From contig NC_051116.1 in NCBI RefSeq assembly GCF_014839805.1, forward strand, positions 3,639,556-3,703,555: a DNA stretch of 64,000 nt. Reading direction: 5' to 3'. Position numbers and translations under genes: made by a program. Source of the DNA: Manduca sexta (Eukaryota; Arthropoda; Insecta; Lepidoptera; Sphingidae). Below are positions 35,884 through 47,870 of this stretch, in pieces. Positions within the stretch are counted from its first letter, which is position 1; every line of letters starts with the position of its first letter. A model generated the notes under the pieces. That model saw only the letters and a list, made by a program, of their open reading frames with translations. It was not told the DNA's origin and did no database searches.

Positions 35884-36180
35884 CCGCGGCGATAGCTTAG
35901 TTGGGTGTGGAACGGACTGCCAAGACGAATGTCCGCAGGTTCAAATCCCAAGGGCACACACCTCTGACTTGAATTTATCGTTCGCTTTAACGGTGAAGGA
36001 AAACATCGTGAGGAAACCTGCACGTCTGAGAAGTTCTTTATAGGAATTTCGAAGATGTGTGAAGTCTACCAATCCGCACTAAGCCAGCGTGGTGAACTAA
36101 GGCCTAATCCCTCTCAGTAGTAGAGGAGGCCCGTGCTCAGCAGTGAGCAAATATATAATACAGGACTGATATTATTATTA
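35884..36180 (+). mobile_element. tRNA-derived SINE (family B), full length
   Basis: Head GGCGATAGCTTAGTTGGGTG, B-box-like GGTTCAAATCC, ACGGTGAAGGAAAACATCGT, GTGAACTAAGGCCTAATCCC and end ATATATAATACAGGACTGAT followed by an ATT-rich tail. Confidence 0.9.
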
Positions 36181-37231
36181 TTTATAATAATAAACATAAG
36201 TAGGCAAGAGCAACTTGGTTTAGCGTATTCCTAAACAATGATCATACAGCTAGTGCGTCAAAATATTATTTCCGGACTACAAAGGGAGAGAGCGAACATT
36301 TTGGACATATTCGGAACAAATTGTAATATCAGGTAACTCAGGAATATTTTTCGAATAAAAATATTCCCAGAAATTGTTATTGGCCCGAAGACCTAAACTA
36401 GAGCTTTATTGTTTTGCTCGTATACCCTACCAACGGAAATAAAATATACGAACATATACAGAGTGTGGCACTATCTTAATGCCACGGTGCCGATATTATT
36501 TATTAAACTCTTTTAAATTCATATGACACACATATTTTTTATGTTTTTCGTTATTTTAAATTTCACATAATATATTTCAAATTAGATGTTGCTCTCGGCT
36601 TTACTTGTGTGAAAGCCTTTAACGCTACAAATATCTAACATATGGTACAACGCCAGGACTATCTATTTTTAAATTTTGATAAAAAATTCCATTATTTCCC
36701 ATAGAGCAAATACCGGAATAAAAAGTAGCTTATTGGTTAATCCAGGGCATAATCTACCGACTTGCAAATATTTAACCAAATCCATTCAATTGTTACTGCG
36801 TTAACTTCTAATAAATGTTCGTATTTGTTATATCAATAAGATTATATTAGTAAGATTAAATAAAGCCTCGATTCCAAACTTGTGTCTCAAGACCCATTAT
36901 TATTCCTATTTGACATAAATTGCAAATTCCTAGACTTAACAGTTTGACTAGAGTAGTTTAGTTTTAGTTTTGTCAATAAATAACCAACTATGCTATGATG
37001 TGGTTAAATTGATATATACAGACAGATTATCTATTTATAGCTTGACCAGGAAAATACAGGACCTGCTTGAGGGGCGCCACATTGTTCATTTCAAAGTTAA
37101 CGTTGTTAATATAAGAATTTAGTGCCATATTTATCTGCAACCGGGTTTTTTATTCTACTGGTCAGACTTTACCGATGATTCCACATTACTAATACACCCT
37201 GTATATCGTATGTTAATAAACAAAATAAAAA
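36181..37231. other. AT-rich intergenic sequence
   Basis: The segment near 36690-36790 (AATACCGGAATAAAAAGTAG) resembles retroelement untranslated scraps seen elsewhere in the window. No gene. Confidence 0.4.
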
Positions 37232-37475
37232 CAAACTTCACGCCTGTATCCCTACGGGGTAGACAGATGTGTAACCTTGGTAACCTTCTACTTTTCGCCT
37301 GTGTTCTGTCCCATGATGTGATAGGGGCGAGCCTATCGCCGTATCAGGTACAATATCAGACTCTGGACTGATAGAGCAGAAAAAGTCTAGATCACTTTTC
37401 CCAAACTGGAATTCGAACCCTGGACCTCAGACCGGTGAAGTACCATACCCGCAATCCACCTACACCATCGAAGTA
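37232..37475 (-). mobile_element. tRNA-derived SINE (family A), full length
   Basis: The plus strand carries the reverse of the A tail (ATCCCTACGGGGTAGACAGA), CTGTCCCATGATGTGATAGG, ATCGCCGTATCAGGTACAAT, the B-box complement TGGAATTCGAACCCTGGACC, and the head end CACCTACACCATCGAAGTAG. Confidence 0.85.
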
Positions 37476-37847
37476 GTAATTTATGTTATGTTCAGTAAAA
37501 ACAAAATCCGGTACCAACATTATATTATTATAAATTAACTCTCCATTATAAAATTTCTGTAATATATACTGTAAAACAAAAATAACTGAACTTTTTACAA
37601 TGAAAATATCTGAGAAAATTTTAAAAGTTCTAAACCTTCAATAATGTTTTGAGAGCTTTTAGGGTTTGTGTATAGGCCCTTTAAGTTCCCCTCTCACTTC
37701 AGAATCCTATTCATTTTAGTGTTGGCTTTTTATCTACACATGCTGCTACGTATTTAACCGATTTTAAAAAAAGTTGCGCAAGTCATTGCTTTTAATAAAA
37801 AATCAAATTTAAGTATAAATAGAATGTTTGTTTTCTGTTCAAAAAGC

Positions 37848-38165
37848 GGCGATAGCATAGTTGGATGTGGTACGGACTGCAGAGACGAATGTGCGCAGGT
37901 TCAAAACCCAAGGGTACACACTTCTGACTTTTCTAAAAATTATGTGTGTATTCTTTGTGAATTATAGCTTGATTTAACGGTGAAGGAAAACATCGTGATG
38001 AAACCTGCATACCTGAGAAGTTCCCTATAGGAATTTTGAGGGTGTGTGAAGTCTACCAATCCATATTAGGTCAGCGTGGTAGACTTAGGCCTAATCCCTC
38101 TCAGTAGTAGAGACGGCCCGTGCCCGGCAGTGGAACAGTATATAATACAGGGCTGGTGTTATTAT
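37848..38165 (+). mobile_element. tRNA-derived SINE (family B), full length
   Basis: Head GGCGATAGCATAGTTGGATG, ACGAATGTGCGCAGGTTCAA, ACGGTGAAGGAAAACATCGT and end GTATATAATACAGGGCTGGT. Diverged by several percent from the copy at 35884. Confidence 0.9.
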
Positions 38166-38332
38166 ATTAAACATATAAAGTGTTTCGTACTGTTGTGTTT
38201 TTAGGGATAGGAAGTTTCTTAACGCAATTGAATATATATGTACGATCTACTAGGATATACTTATTAATAAAACTAAGCCAAATCTTAATAGTTATAATAG
38301 ATTAAAAATTATTTAATTTAATATCATTTAAT

Positions 38333-38836
38333 TTTCTGCAAGTTGTTTATGATATAAGAAGTGATGCGGAACGGATGCGATCTCTCGCGTCCATCTGAGT
38401 TAACATCACGAGTCAAAAGAAGTGATGTAGTGTTTGCTCAGCTGGATTCGGAAATGACTAGTACGAGATTGCGGTTTCGCTCAACATTAATATAGGTAAG
38501 GTTGTTGAGCGTTGTTGTAGAAGTTCCCACTAATTAATAGACGTTATTTATCTAAGGACGGAGCATTGCTGTGACAAATTTAAATAAATAAAATAAAATA
38601 CTTTATTTATCACGTAGGCGAACAAAGGTGTAGTTATGATACGTCAAAACAAAGCATAAGAATAATTGTTATTATTTCTAAACAATTATTAAAATTACTT
38701 ATATAACTATGAATATTTTAAATTAGGAATAAAATTTATAATAAAAACAAGGTACAGACCGAAGTAACCAGCTCGGGCTGGTTTATTATATCCGTTCCGC
38801 ATCACTTCGCATGACATAAACAATTTGCGGAAACGC
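38333..38836. mobile_element. TIR element of about 500 bp, non-autonomous
   Basis: GAAGTGATGCGGAACGGAT at 38358-38376 is exactly inverted at 38790-38808. With some mismatches the inverted match extends outward (TTGTTTATG, then TCTGCAAG against TCCGCAAA) to give arms of about 45 bp. Inside lie one arm of MITE family E (about 38526-38575) and a family F fragment (38590-38700), so the element has itself received insertions. No transposase and no clear target-site duplication were identified. Confidence 0.6.
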
Positions 38837-39234
38837 AATTATCTACTTATTATCCTTAGAAACTGTTTAGTCCATTGAAATGTTACATTTTTTAGGCCTT
38901 ACCTTGCGTTTTTTAGAGGACGCAATTTTATTTTTTTGAAGTGTAGGGGGGTCAGTGTAAAGCTAAAACCCAGTTTGTGGGGTCGCCACCCTTGTCCCAC
39001 GGCCGCCATCTTGAAAATAGGGGTTGAAATGGTTTTTACGATGTATCTCTTAAACTATTTATCTTATAAAAAAAATTATAAACATTTTTTGTTGCAAATT
39101 AAATTCTCTACAACTTTGGTCCAGCAAATTTTTGTCGTAGAACTATAAATAAAAAAGTTATAAGCCTAAATGTTAAGAAATTCAATGTTAAGCAATGTCC
39201 ATTGCAACGTCATCAGAACGTCTGTTTATAAGGT

Positions 39235-39426
39235 TCATAATACTTTTTTTTGTACTCTCATTACGTACAACACAAACCCGCGGTTGTCGGCTTGTACGCG
39301 AATTACTTCCTGAATCGCTTTGGCACAGATGAAGCAATTGTTCACAAAATCAAAGTCTGGCTCTGGAGCTTCTGAAACTGACGATAAACTACTGGAGCTG
39401 CTACTGCGACGACGAACAACATTCAT
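39235..39426 (-). CDS. 63-codon ORF, Ser-rich then CxxC, probable gene fragment
   Basis: ATG at 39424-39426. The product begins MNVVRRRSSSSSSLSSVSEA and continues with an acidic segment and NNCFICAKAI, a CxxC motif. It looks like the N-terminus of a larger uncharacterised insect or mobile-element protein cut short; the last 25 residues look degenerate. Upstream and downstream DNA (38920-39230, 39540-39840) shows no continuation that I can read. A plus-strand frame over the same bases is a shadow. Confidence 0.3.
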   Translation of the reverse strand: MNVVRRRSSSSSSLSSVSEAPEPDFDFVNNCFICAKAIQEVIRVQADNRGFVLYVMRVQKKVL

Positions 39427-39865
39427 ACTATCCAGTCGTATCCCTTATGATCAGGGATACCTCGTCTGTAATTGTATACAAATAGGAACGTATAAATCCA
39501 ATGAAAAGGTTCCATAGTTCAAATATTCAGTTTACATATTTCCTAGCAGCGAATTCCGAACGCGGACACCACGAGCGCGAAACTATTAATTTTTATTGAA
39601 TTTTTTACACTGTATGTCGTCAGAATTTTGTCAAACATCACATGACATGTTTTTTGTCAAACAGATGAAAAATTCCAATGATTTTCCAAATGCTTTGAGT
39701 GTGCACGGTTAACTATTTGACTAAAAAGTTTGTGATATTAGCTTGAAATTTACCGGATAACAGATGAATTCACCAGTTTTAAATTGCCTGAAAATGGCAT
39801 AGTATGTTTGTAAAGTTAGAAGTAAACGCAAAACCCTTTGAACAGATTATAGGATTTGGCACACA

Positions 39866-40160
39866 GAACTAATAATAATACCACTCCTGTATTATATACT
39901 TCTCACCATCTGAGAAGGTTTTAGGCTTTAGTCCATCACACTGGCGTACTGCAGTTTGGCAGACTTCACATATTCAAATTATTATAGAAAATTTTCAGGT
40001 TTCTTCACGATGTTTTCCTTTACCGTTAAATCGAGCCAATATAAAAAAAAATACACACGTAACATTGAATGCTCTTCGTGTGTGCCTTGGGTTTTGAACT
40101 TGTTGCCGTTGGCTTAGCAAACTGTTTGATTCCCAACTAAGCTATCACTCCTAAGGGTTG
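39866..40160 (-). mobile_element. tRNA-derived SINE (family B), degenerate
   Basis: ATACCACTCCTGTATTATAT at the left, TCTTCACGATGTTTTCCTTT in the middle, and the reversed head near 40120-40155 (TCCCAACTAAGCTATCACTC). It has more substitutions and small deletions than other B copies, so it is older. Confidence 0.75.
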
Positions 40161-40329
40161 ATAAATAAACCTAACCTGTGTGTATGCTACTTTTTATCTC
40201 AAAAAAGTACATTGAGAATTTAAAACTGGGAAGAGGCTATAACACGAGGAGTTATAAGCAGGATGCAGCTATAAATAATTTATAATGAAATACTGATTTG
40301 TCATTTACGCCCTTACGTCAAATCATTTA

Positions 40330-40560
40330 GGGCTCGTATTCACAAACGTCATTTACCTAATCGGAACAATGGTGTGATAATAAGTCTGTTTCTCATTGCT
40401 TTCAGTACGATAGCCTTTGCAGTTAATAAATATTGAGGCACTGTGATTGGCTAATATTGATATACAACTTTATTAAAATTGGTTGTCAGATAAACAAAGC
40501 TAAACAATGCCAAAGAAAACAATGAAATTACCGACACTATGCGTTTGGGCGTACTGTATG
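40330..40560. mobile_element. degenerate MITE (family E)
   Basis: CTCGTATTCACAAACGTCAT, AATAAGTCTGTTTCTCATTG, GTGATTGGCTAATATTGATA and TGTCAGATAAACAAAGCTAA match the copy at 55046-55268 in the same order and orientation, but the right arm is lost. Confidence 0.65.
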
Positions 40561-40574
40561 TGCTCATAGTAAAA

Positions 40575-40665
40575 TAAAAATAAATAAAAATGCTTTATTC
40601 ATCACGTAGGCGAACATAGTTGCACTTATGATAAGTCAAGGTACATGAGAATATTCAATTATTAC
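40575..40665. mobile_element. dispersed repeat fragment (family F)
   Basis: AAATGCTTTATTCATCACGT and AGGCGAACATAGTTGCACTT recur at 38605-38660. Probably the reversed 3' end of a retroelement; family not identified. Confidence 0.5.
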
Positions 40666-41299
40666 TTAATTAGATTAGCTTATATAAACAAAGACAATAG
40701 TATTTGTGAATATGAGTGTAAGATTAAAAAAGAAACAAAATACTGATTAAGCGATTGTCAACCTTATACCGCTTCAATCTTAATATAGTTTTCCACTGGA
40801 TAAAAATATTTTAACGACCCCTCAGCTTCTTTGACGTCAATCCTTTTGTAGGAATAATCTTGGCAGAAAAACCTAAGTGATTGAACTGGGAATCAAACCT
40901 AGAACCTTCCAGTCAACAGCTTAAATACACTACCACTAAACCAACTAGCGATATCTGTGAGTCGTATTTGAATGTGAAATAAGAATATAACATTTCTATT
41001 TGAGTCGATCCCGCGGTATAGCAGAAAGAATTCGATAAAATGTTATTGAGCTATGAAGGTTTATTTCCTTAGTTATTGTTATCATCTCATAAAAGCATCT
41101 ATCGTTGGCAATATAAGCTTTAATCCCGGCTCTGCTCGCGTTAACCTCTCGCAAAATCTTATTTCTTATCTTGCTAATATTATGAATGGAAAAGTATTTG
41201 AATATTTGTTAGAGGTAAACGTAGGAACAACTCATCGAATTTTGATAAAATTTTATCAAGCAGGTAGACCTTGTGCTTGACTTACTTATAGGCAACTTT

Positions 41300-41465
41300 C
41301 ATCATGATCATTTCAGCCGGGAATCGTTCACTGCTGGACATAGGCCTCCCCAATTGAGCGGGACCGGTTCTGGGCCGCCCTCATCCACCGGACTCCGGCG
41401 ACCCTCACCAGGTCGTCGGTCCATCTCTTAGGAGGCCTGCCTACGCTCCGTCTAGGCTACTTTGT
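41300..41465 (-). pseudogene. RTE-type LINE ORF2 C-terminal fragment
   Basis: Minus-strand translation gives GRPPKRWTDDLVRVAGVRW followed by MRAAQNRSRSIGEAYVQQ and then a stop. This WMRAAQ-type C-terminus is typical of RTE-clade reverse transcriptase ORFs in Lepidoptera. Only the last 50 or so residues are present. A related fragment lies at 60640-60790. Confidence 0.7.
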
Positions 41466-42707
41466 ATCCTTATAATTTGCAACCATGGTTAATAAGGACT
41501 TTTGAAGCGGGAAACGCTTTTCACCCAAGAGAAACCGCGTGCCACCACTAGTGATTAATAATGTAGTTTTATGTTAATCAAAGAATTTAATAGTCAGTTC
41601 AGTAGTTTCAGAGAACTCTTACAAACAAACTTTTCCTCTTTTTAAGATTAGTGTAAACTAGACTTCTACGGATAATTTTACAAGATAACTAGGTAATAAC
41701 AAGTGAAACTCCACAAACTATTATTTCAACACTAGAAAAACTACGAAGGAGTCGACCTATCAAAACATTGTTTGGGAAGGAGGAACGAATAATTACTTAC
41801 TAAAGAACTTTTCCTGTGGAACAATAGTAAAGCCCATTAATACTGTAGACAATTGTCTACAAGAAGATCTTACTTGAACATCAATAAATGTCTACATCAT
41901 CGAAATCTCGATAGCTCGGACATTCCAACCACTTAATTCCATAATACGAGCTCAGCGACAACCCTAGATCCTAATTATACGCTCAATTTAATAAGTATGA
42001 TGCATGTAACATATCATTTCTAGCCCATACGATTATCAACCATAATCCGGTGACAATAAGAGCGTTGTTTGTCTGAAATCGTTCCAGGGTTGGCACGCGT
42101 CATTACGCGAGTCGTAATACGCAGGAAAGTAATAAAGCAACGAGCCTTTTATATGAAGGTTGTTGATGACGAGCTGTTAAATCGTCGAATGGGCCTTATC
42201 TGGGAATTTTGGAGTTTGTTTTCTCACCCTTAGGATTAGTATGGTTTTTCATTGAATTTGGTTAAGGATTTCGTTTGTGGAAACGGTAATAGGATATTGT
42301 GAGGTTTTATAGTTTTTTTTCTAGTTGGCGTTCCTATGAGGACGTAATAAGTACTATAAAGGGTCACATTGTTACCTACTAGGTTTTGCGCGGCTATGCT
42401 AATTTATTATATCTACCTGTGGATAGCGCTATGGCGCTATCGGCACGACGCCAAAGGCAACTATTTAAAAACTTCAAATATTCAATACGTAAGCAAATAA
42501 CCGAGATAAAAAGTAGGCTGTATGCTAATCCAAGACATGGTCTTTCCGTCTGCCAAATTCCACCAAAATCAGTTGAGCGGTTCCCGCATATTATACTCCT
42601 AACAAACATCTTAACATTTTTACAAAGATTTTAGATATACATATATATACTAGTGACAGCTTCGTGCCAACAACGCGAGCATGACGCGCGGTTTCTGGGC
42701 GTTTTCT
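41466..42707. other. intergenic with a LINE-related scrap
   Basis: About 42400-42640 (ACCGAGATAAAAAGTAGGCT, CCAAAATCAGTTGAGCGGTT, ACTCCTAACAAACATC) is a typical retroelement untranslated fragment, so the ORFs over it are not genes. The rest is unassigned. Confidence 0.45.
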
Positions 42708-42886
42708 GGGCCCTTATTCTGTATAATAGTGTAAACGTGTAACGCGGCCGTGTCATGTTATCTTCGAGAAATGTGCGTGGAATGGTATTCTGAAAGCCAA
42801 ATTTCTATAGTCCTAAACATGATGCGTTGTGTTACGTGCCTGTTACGCACTGTTAAAATAACGTGCGGGATAGAGAATAAGGCCCC
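42708..42886. mobile_element. MITE of about 180 bp (family H)
   Basis: The ends are GGGCCCTTATTCTGTAT and its near inverse ATAGAGAATAAGGCCCC. A second copy (51528-51707) has the same interior, including AACGCGGCCGTGTCATGTTA and CCTAAACATGATGCGTTGTG, so boundaries and family are supported by comparison. Small ORFs inside are accidental. Confidence 0.8.
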
Positions 42887-43342
42887 AGAAATACACAGCA
42901 TCGTCTGCATCGTGTTTAGCGAATCAACACGCGAACCTGACGTCAATACGTTTTTGTCTGTTTTTATTTTCAATATGAGTATAATAACCCATATACACAC
43001 ACACTTACAGTCACATTTTACTGAGTAAAGTTTTTCTTATGATTCGTATTAGGGTGGCGATACATATTTTGCTATAAGCGTCAACATGTTTTAAAAATCA
43101 TAGGCTATATAATTTCTCAAAAATAGTGAGAAGCACAGCCATTATAGTTCGTTAATTGATTTGCTGCGCAGGACAGCGACCAATTTATCAACCATAGCGA
43201 CACTAATTAACCAATTAACTAATACCGTCTCTAATGAGATTGTGCGCGTGTACCAAATTTGCTACACATCTTGCATTCAACGTGCCAAGATATTTCTGTA
43301 TGATGACATCGAATTTTGTCAATATTATAATGTAGTACTTAT

Positions 43343-43680
43343 TTTATTTCTGCCGCCAAGCAGTCGTGTGTAGTCACTGTTGTGTTCAGATTTGAAGGAA
43401 ATTGTAGCCAGTGTAACTACTGTACATAAGACTTAATATCTCATGTCTTAGGATGGCGAGCGCAGTGGAGTACCAAACAATACTTTGTGATTCAAGGTGT
43501 TGGAAGGTGTTTCTACTGTTTATGGGCGGTCGTATCGCTTACCAAAAGACGAACGGCAAGCTCATCTCGTCATTAAAAGGAAAAAACAGCCATCTGTTAG
43601 CATTTGATACTCTACCTGGACAGCATCACGCTTACCATCAGGTGCAGAGCAGTTATTGTTGTGCTTGTATCATCATCATT
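43343..43680 (+). mobile_element. SINE-like repeat family D, 5'-truncated
   Basis: Starts at ATTTCTGCCGCCAAGCAGTC without the hairpin. Continues AGCCAGTGTAACTACTGTAC, GGATGGCGAGCGCAGTGGAG and GGCGGTCGTATCGCTTACCA. A second short tail-like piece (CGCTTACCATCAGGTGCAGA) follows near 43628. Confidence 0.8.
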
Positions 43681-44471
43681 GGCAATTAACATCTACGTGA
43701 GATGATTAAGTAGTTTTCGTAGAAGATGCGAGGTTCGATATACACCTACGCTGGTGACTTTTGTGCTTGTATACATAAAAATAATAATTTGAAAAAGCAG
43801 CCTTAAAATTTTATTTTCTCTGATAACTATTAAGTCCTGCAATACCTAGTGTAATTTTACTAATGATGAAACACGATAATAAATACTGCTTGGTAGATGA
43901 AATATATAAATCAGTAATACAATTTTGCTTATAAAATATATTTTCGATCGATATTACGTTTTATATTGCAAGTAATAAAAATTATATTAGCAGTTTTAAA
44001 TGGGAAAAAAACTATTTATCACTTAAAACAGTACGTGGGAGGACATAGAGCTATAAAATCGTAAAGGCCATGAAATAAAAACGTCATTAAACAGTTTACA
44101 ACCCAATGCGTAGTAATAACGTTTCAAATCTGCCGGGTTATAGCGGTGCAGATCTGACGAGCTGTTTTATCGAGTTGTATATAAATAAGTTCACTCCAAT
44201 GTTAATGGGTAGGTAGAGATGTAGCCAGTTTACTAATAGAGTATGCATTTTATATTTTAATTTTCTGGATAATTGTATAGTCTATCACGTATTTTATTTC
44301 TTATCACTGTTTTCTCAACGAGAAGACTCGTGTCAGCCTAATGGAATTTATGATCTGTAGAATAGGAGACCCTGGATTCAAACGATTTTCCGAGACTGCA
44401 TCTCCTAGAAGATGTTGATAGCGGGAAAGTAGCCGCTCTTAAAAACTAATCTAAGTGTCTCCTAAAAATGC
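43681..44471. other. AT-rich intergenic sequence
   Basis: No frame, repeat block or regulatory signature that I can support. Confidence 0.4.
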
Positions 44472-44712
44472 TTTTGTATGGTAGTGGGATATATTTTACA
44501 TCCGCAGGCATTACGACCATCCTAAACATTGTGTCAAAACCTGCCACAGTGGCCCAAGTAAGTATTTTGCTTCCCTGGATTAAACTGTGTATATCCGGTT
44601 CCAACAGACCGGCATAATAGTGTCGACTGCCGAGGGTAATCATCTCTCGTCAGTCTATATGGACCCCACTCCACTTACCAACAGATGCAGTAAGGAGCAA
44701 ATTGATGTGCCC
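44472..44712 (+). mobile_element. SINE-like repeat family C
   Basis: TGGTAGTGGGATATATTTTA start, GCCACAGTGGCCCAAGTAAG, CCGGTTCCAACAGACCGGCA, CATCTCTCGTCAGTCTATAT. Moderately diverged. Confidence 0.75.
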
Positions 44713-44753
44713 GTAAAAAAATGCTTAAAAAAGCATGTGATGACGACTCCACA

Positions 44754-45000
44754 GAGGAGTGGGATAAAAGCAAATTATAGAAGTCACTGACAACCTTACA
44801 TATATGCCTTCTTCAAAAAATTCCAGGCCATTATCCACCTGCAAGATAAGCATACAACTGCAAAAAAGTAGCTATATACAAAGAGGAGTGAGATAAAAGC
44901 AAATTATAGAATTCACTGACAGCCGTACACATAATCCTTCTTAAAAAAATTCAGGCCGACGTGCACCTGCAAGATACCCATACAACTGTATATAGTACGC
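44754..45000. repeat. 129-bp direct duplication
   Basis: GAGGAGTG(G/A)GATAAAAGCAA begins at 44754 and 44883, and both units continue with TCACTGACA, CCTTCTT, CACCTGCAAGATA and CATACAACTG. About 15 percent of bases differ by eye, so the duplication is not recent. Confidence 0.8.
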
Positions 45001-46509
45001 CGTATGCTCTACCTACATATAAATCCACACTATTATCATTAAATCACGCCTGTAGACCGAGCTTTAAAACTCTAACTAACAAGAAAGCTCCCATCCGATT
45101 ACGGTCAGATGTTTTTATCTAAGCTCCCTGTTATCACTTTAAACCGCGCTGATATTCAACTTAAAAGTTCTTAAGAAACTTTTGTAATATGCATACGGTG
45201 AGTAACGCAAATGAGGTCTCTATGAAGAGCTTTCAAGTTGTCTCTGGATAGAGCTTAGTTCGGTAGAGTTTGGCTATTTGTTTATAGAGTTAAGTCCAAG
45301 TTTTGATTTTAAGACGGATTGCTTCGGCTATAGTAGTTTGCTGAAAGCGGTATTAGATCGTTTTATTGTGTTGCTTGTTGTTAGAATAATTCAGATCCTG
45401 ATTCGATGTTCAGATTGGGACATTTAACTAATTATATGACAATTAATTAGTTAACTAGATATTTTTATGAAGTTCGTCTACTATTGCGGTAAACAAATAT
45501 GTGAATCTTGATCATGAATGTCTAAAGAGCTGTGGATGTAAACGTAAGACAGCAGACCCACAATTGTGTATAAATACTAAACAAATATATACATAATGAT
45601 TTCTTATGTTTATGCGAATGTTAGACATCGAAATAAAACTAGTTTCTGGCGGCGGAGTCTATCAAATGACCATAAAGATTGTATAGTCTTCGATAGGTCG
45701 GGAGAAAATTAAAATGTAAGTATCCAAAAACTAATTTTATTCCAAAATATTTACAAATATAAAATATAATTTACCTAGTACGAGAAACAAACCCCAAGAC
45801 TTATATTTATGTCCATCAATAATACTTTTCAATTTTCATTCCATCCACATTCCAATATTCAGATTTAATAAAATCCTGTACAGCCAATTCTGGACCGGAA
45901 CGGTTCATTGGTCCTATCCCATGGCCATCCTCTTATCCTATCTAATAGGAAAATGTCACAAATTGGATGTTCCGGGCCGGTTCGTTCCAACACTCAAACA
46001 AATTGACATGATTTATTTTCTTGTTTGCGGGAAGTTTTAATTGGAATTTTCGGGGATCATCAGGTGTTGAGTTAACGGGATAAATAAAATGTTTGATTGG
46101 TTAAGTTTTAGTTTAATTGTTTTTATTTTGCATATTATTATTATGTGTCACTACGCAGTGGAATTAATGCTCGATACGGCGATAGTTTCACATCCTATCT
46201 TGGAACGAATCACACATAACAAAAAGTTAGTGGTCTAGTTGCAAGTTGCAATTGAACCTACCCCTTTGAGGATTAAAGCGGGAAGTGTGTTTGTTTGTTT
46301 TAATATAGTATAGGTAAATATTTATATGCAAATAGATGACAAGATAAACAAACTTCTGGTCTGACAGTAAGCGAAATGGATACCTAAACGGTAACTCTAG
46401 TATTGTGGGTAACAAAGCATCAGTTGCCATTGCATCTGGATTGACACTAAAACATTCGACATTCAGCCTCATAATGGCCAGTAATTACACTGGATATGTA
46501 CTTTTTTAT
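45001..46509. other. AT-rich intergenic sequence
   Basis: No recognised gene or repeat. The 81-codon minus-strand frame at 46227-46472 lacks any recognisable feature. Confidence 0.4.
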
Positions 46510-47092
46510 AGGGGCACGGAGAAATGACCACAATGAACCTGATGGTAAGTGAAGTGGTGTCCAATAGAATGTCGACTGACAAGAGATGATTACCCTTCAA
46601 CAGTCGATACAATTATGCCGGTTGGAACGGGATATACACAAGCTGATCTCGGAACGCGACACATTTATATAGATCACTAGGACGGGTTTTAACACCTTGA
46701 GTACGGTGATCGTTATCTGGGCGGCGATAGCCTAGTTGGGTGTGGAACGGACTGCCAAGACGAATGTCCGCACGTTCAAATCCCAAGGACACACACCTCT
46801 GACTTTTCTAAAATCATGTCTGTATTCTTTGTGAATTTGTCGTTCGCTTTAACGGTGAAGGAAAACATCGTGTGGAAACCTGCACATCTGAGGAGTTCTC
46901 TATAGGAATTTCGAAGGTGTGTGAAGTCTACCAATTCGCACTAGACCAGCATTGTGGACTAAGGCCTAATCCCTCTCAGTAGTAGAGGAGGCCTGTGCTC
47001 AGCAGTGAGCAAGTATATAATACAGGGCTGATATTTTTATTATTATTATTATCTGGGCGGATATAAAAGCCTACCATCGGCGATATATTTCA
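46510..47092 (-). mobile_element. family C repeat split by a nested SINE
   Basis: Minus-strand family C from 46510 (CCTGATGGTAAGTGAAGTGG, GAATGTCGACTGACAAGAGA, TTATGCCGGTTGGAACGGGA) to 46724, resuming at 47049 with ATCTGGGCGGATATAAAAGC. The interruption is the family B SINE listed next. Confidence 0.85.
46725..47048 (+). mobile_element. tRNA-derived SINE (family B) nested, with 12-bp target duplication
   Basis: TTATCTGGGCGG occurs at 46713-46724 and again at 47049-47060, flanking a full-length B element (AGCCTAGTTGGGTGTGGAAC head, GGTGAAGGAAAACATCGTGT body, GTATATAATACAGGGCTGAT end, ATT-repeat tail). A perfect 12-bp duplication is what target-primed reverse transcription leaves, which confirms that family B moves as a retroposon and is younger than this C copy. 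Confidence 0.93.
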
Positions 47093-47679
47093 AATCGGAA
47101 CACAGAAGTACTTGTACTTGTAGTTGGTACCATAATACCCACCCTGACTCTCGTGTAAGAGAAAGCTACCAAGCAACCAAGATTAATGCCGGCCTGACTA
47201 AATAATGGAAAAATTCCAATCCGAGTAACCAAAATTTTTATTCTGCTAACACAAAATTTTATTGTAACTTACATTTTGATAGAATTGAATCTGAAAATAA
47301 AATTATTAGAACAAGATAAAACAAAAGTCTTAAAAAACTATTCAGATTATTATTCCACGAATTCATTACACGTACATTCTGAAGCAAACCATAACATTTC
47401 AAAGCTAAAAATTGAAATTCAAAGAAAAATACCATTTATATGAAATCAGCTAAATACCGTATCAAAGGAAATCTTTAGCTGAAGTTTCAGAGGTGCGGCC
47501 GAGGTATACAAACTTTTAATCGATCAGCTAAAAACTAAAATTGGACGGTAATAAGCTCGCCAGAAGCTTTTCGCTTGAATTAAAGTTTTTTAGTTTAATA
47601 GGGGGATAAATGAGGGAGTGTTGGTGTAAGAGAACGATTTACTTTATTCGTGGACTTTTTCATAAAGCTTTTTCAAATA
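47093..47679. other. AT-rich intergenic sequence
   Basis: Nothing recognised between the family C copy and the SINE fragment that follows. Confidence 0.4.
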
Positions 47680-47870
47680 CTACCTCTGTAGCATGGTTGT
47701 ATTGCGCGCGCAATATGACACCGCTTTGGGATCCTGGGTTGGATCCTGGTGATACGTTCGCCCCCATCACATCATGGGATGGAACACATATGGTATAACA
47801 TAGTTACCGTGGTTGCACTTCTGCCTGCCCTTTCGAGGATTAAGGTGTGATCTATGTGTGTGTGAGAGAG
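47680..47870 (+). mobile_element. tRNA-derived SINE (family A), internally deleted
   Basis: GTAGCATGGTTGTATTGCGC head, CCTGGGTTGGATCC as a decayed B box, ATCATGGGATGGAACACATA, GTGGTTGCACTTCTGCCTGC and TGATCTATGTGTGTGTG tail. The middle is shorter than in the intact copy. Confidence 0.7.

Noticed and set aside
42386..42634. 82-codon frame ending in a hydrophobic segment
   Set aside because: The underlying DNA is a retroelement untranslated fragment seen in other places in this window (AAAAGTAGGCT, ACAAACATC blocks).
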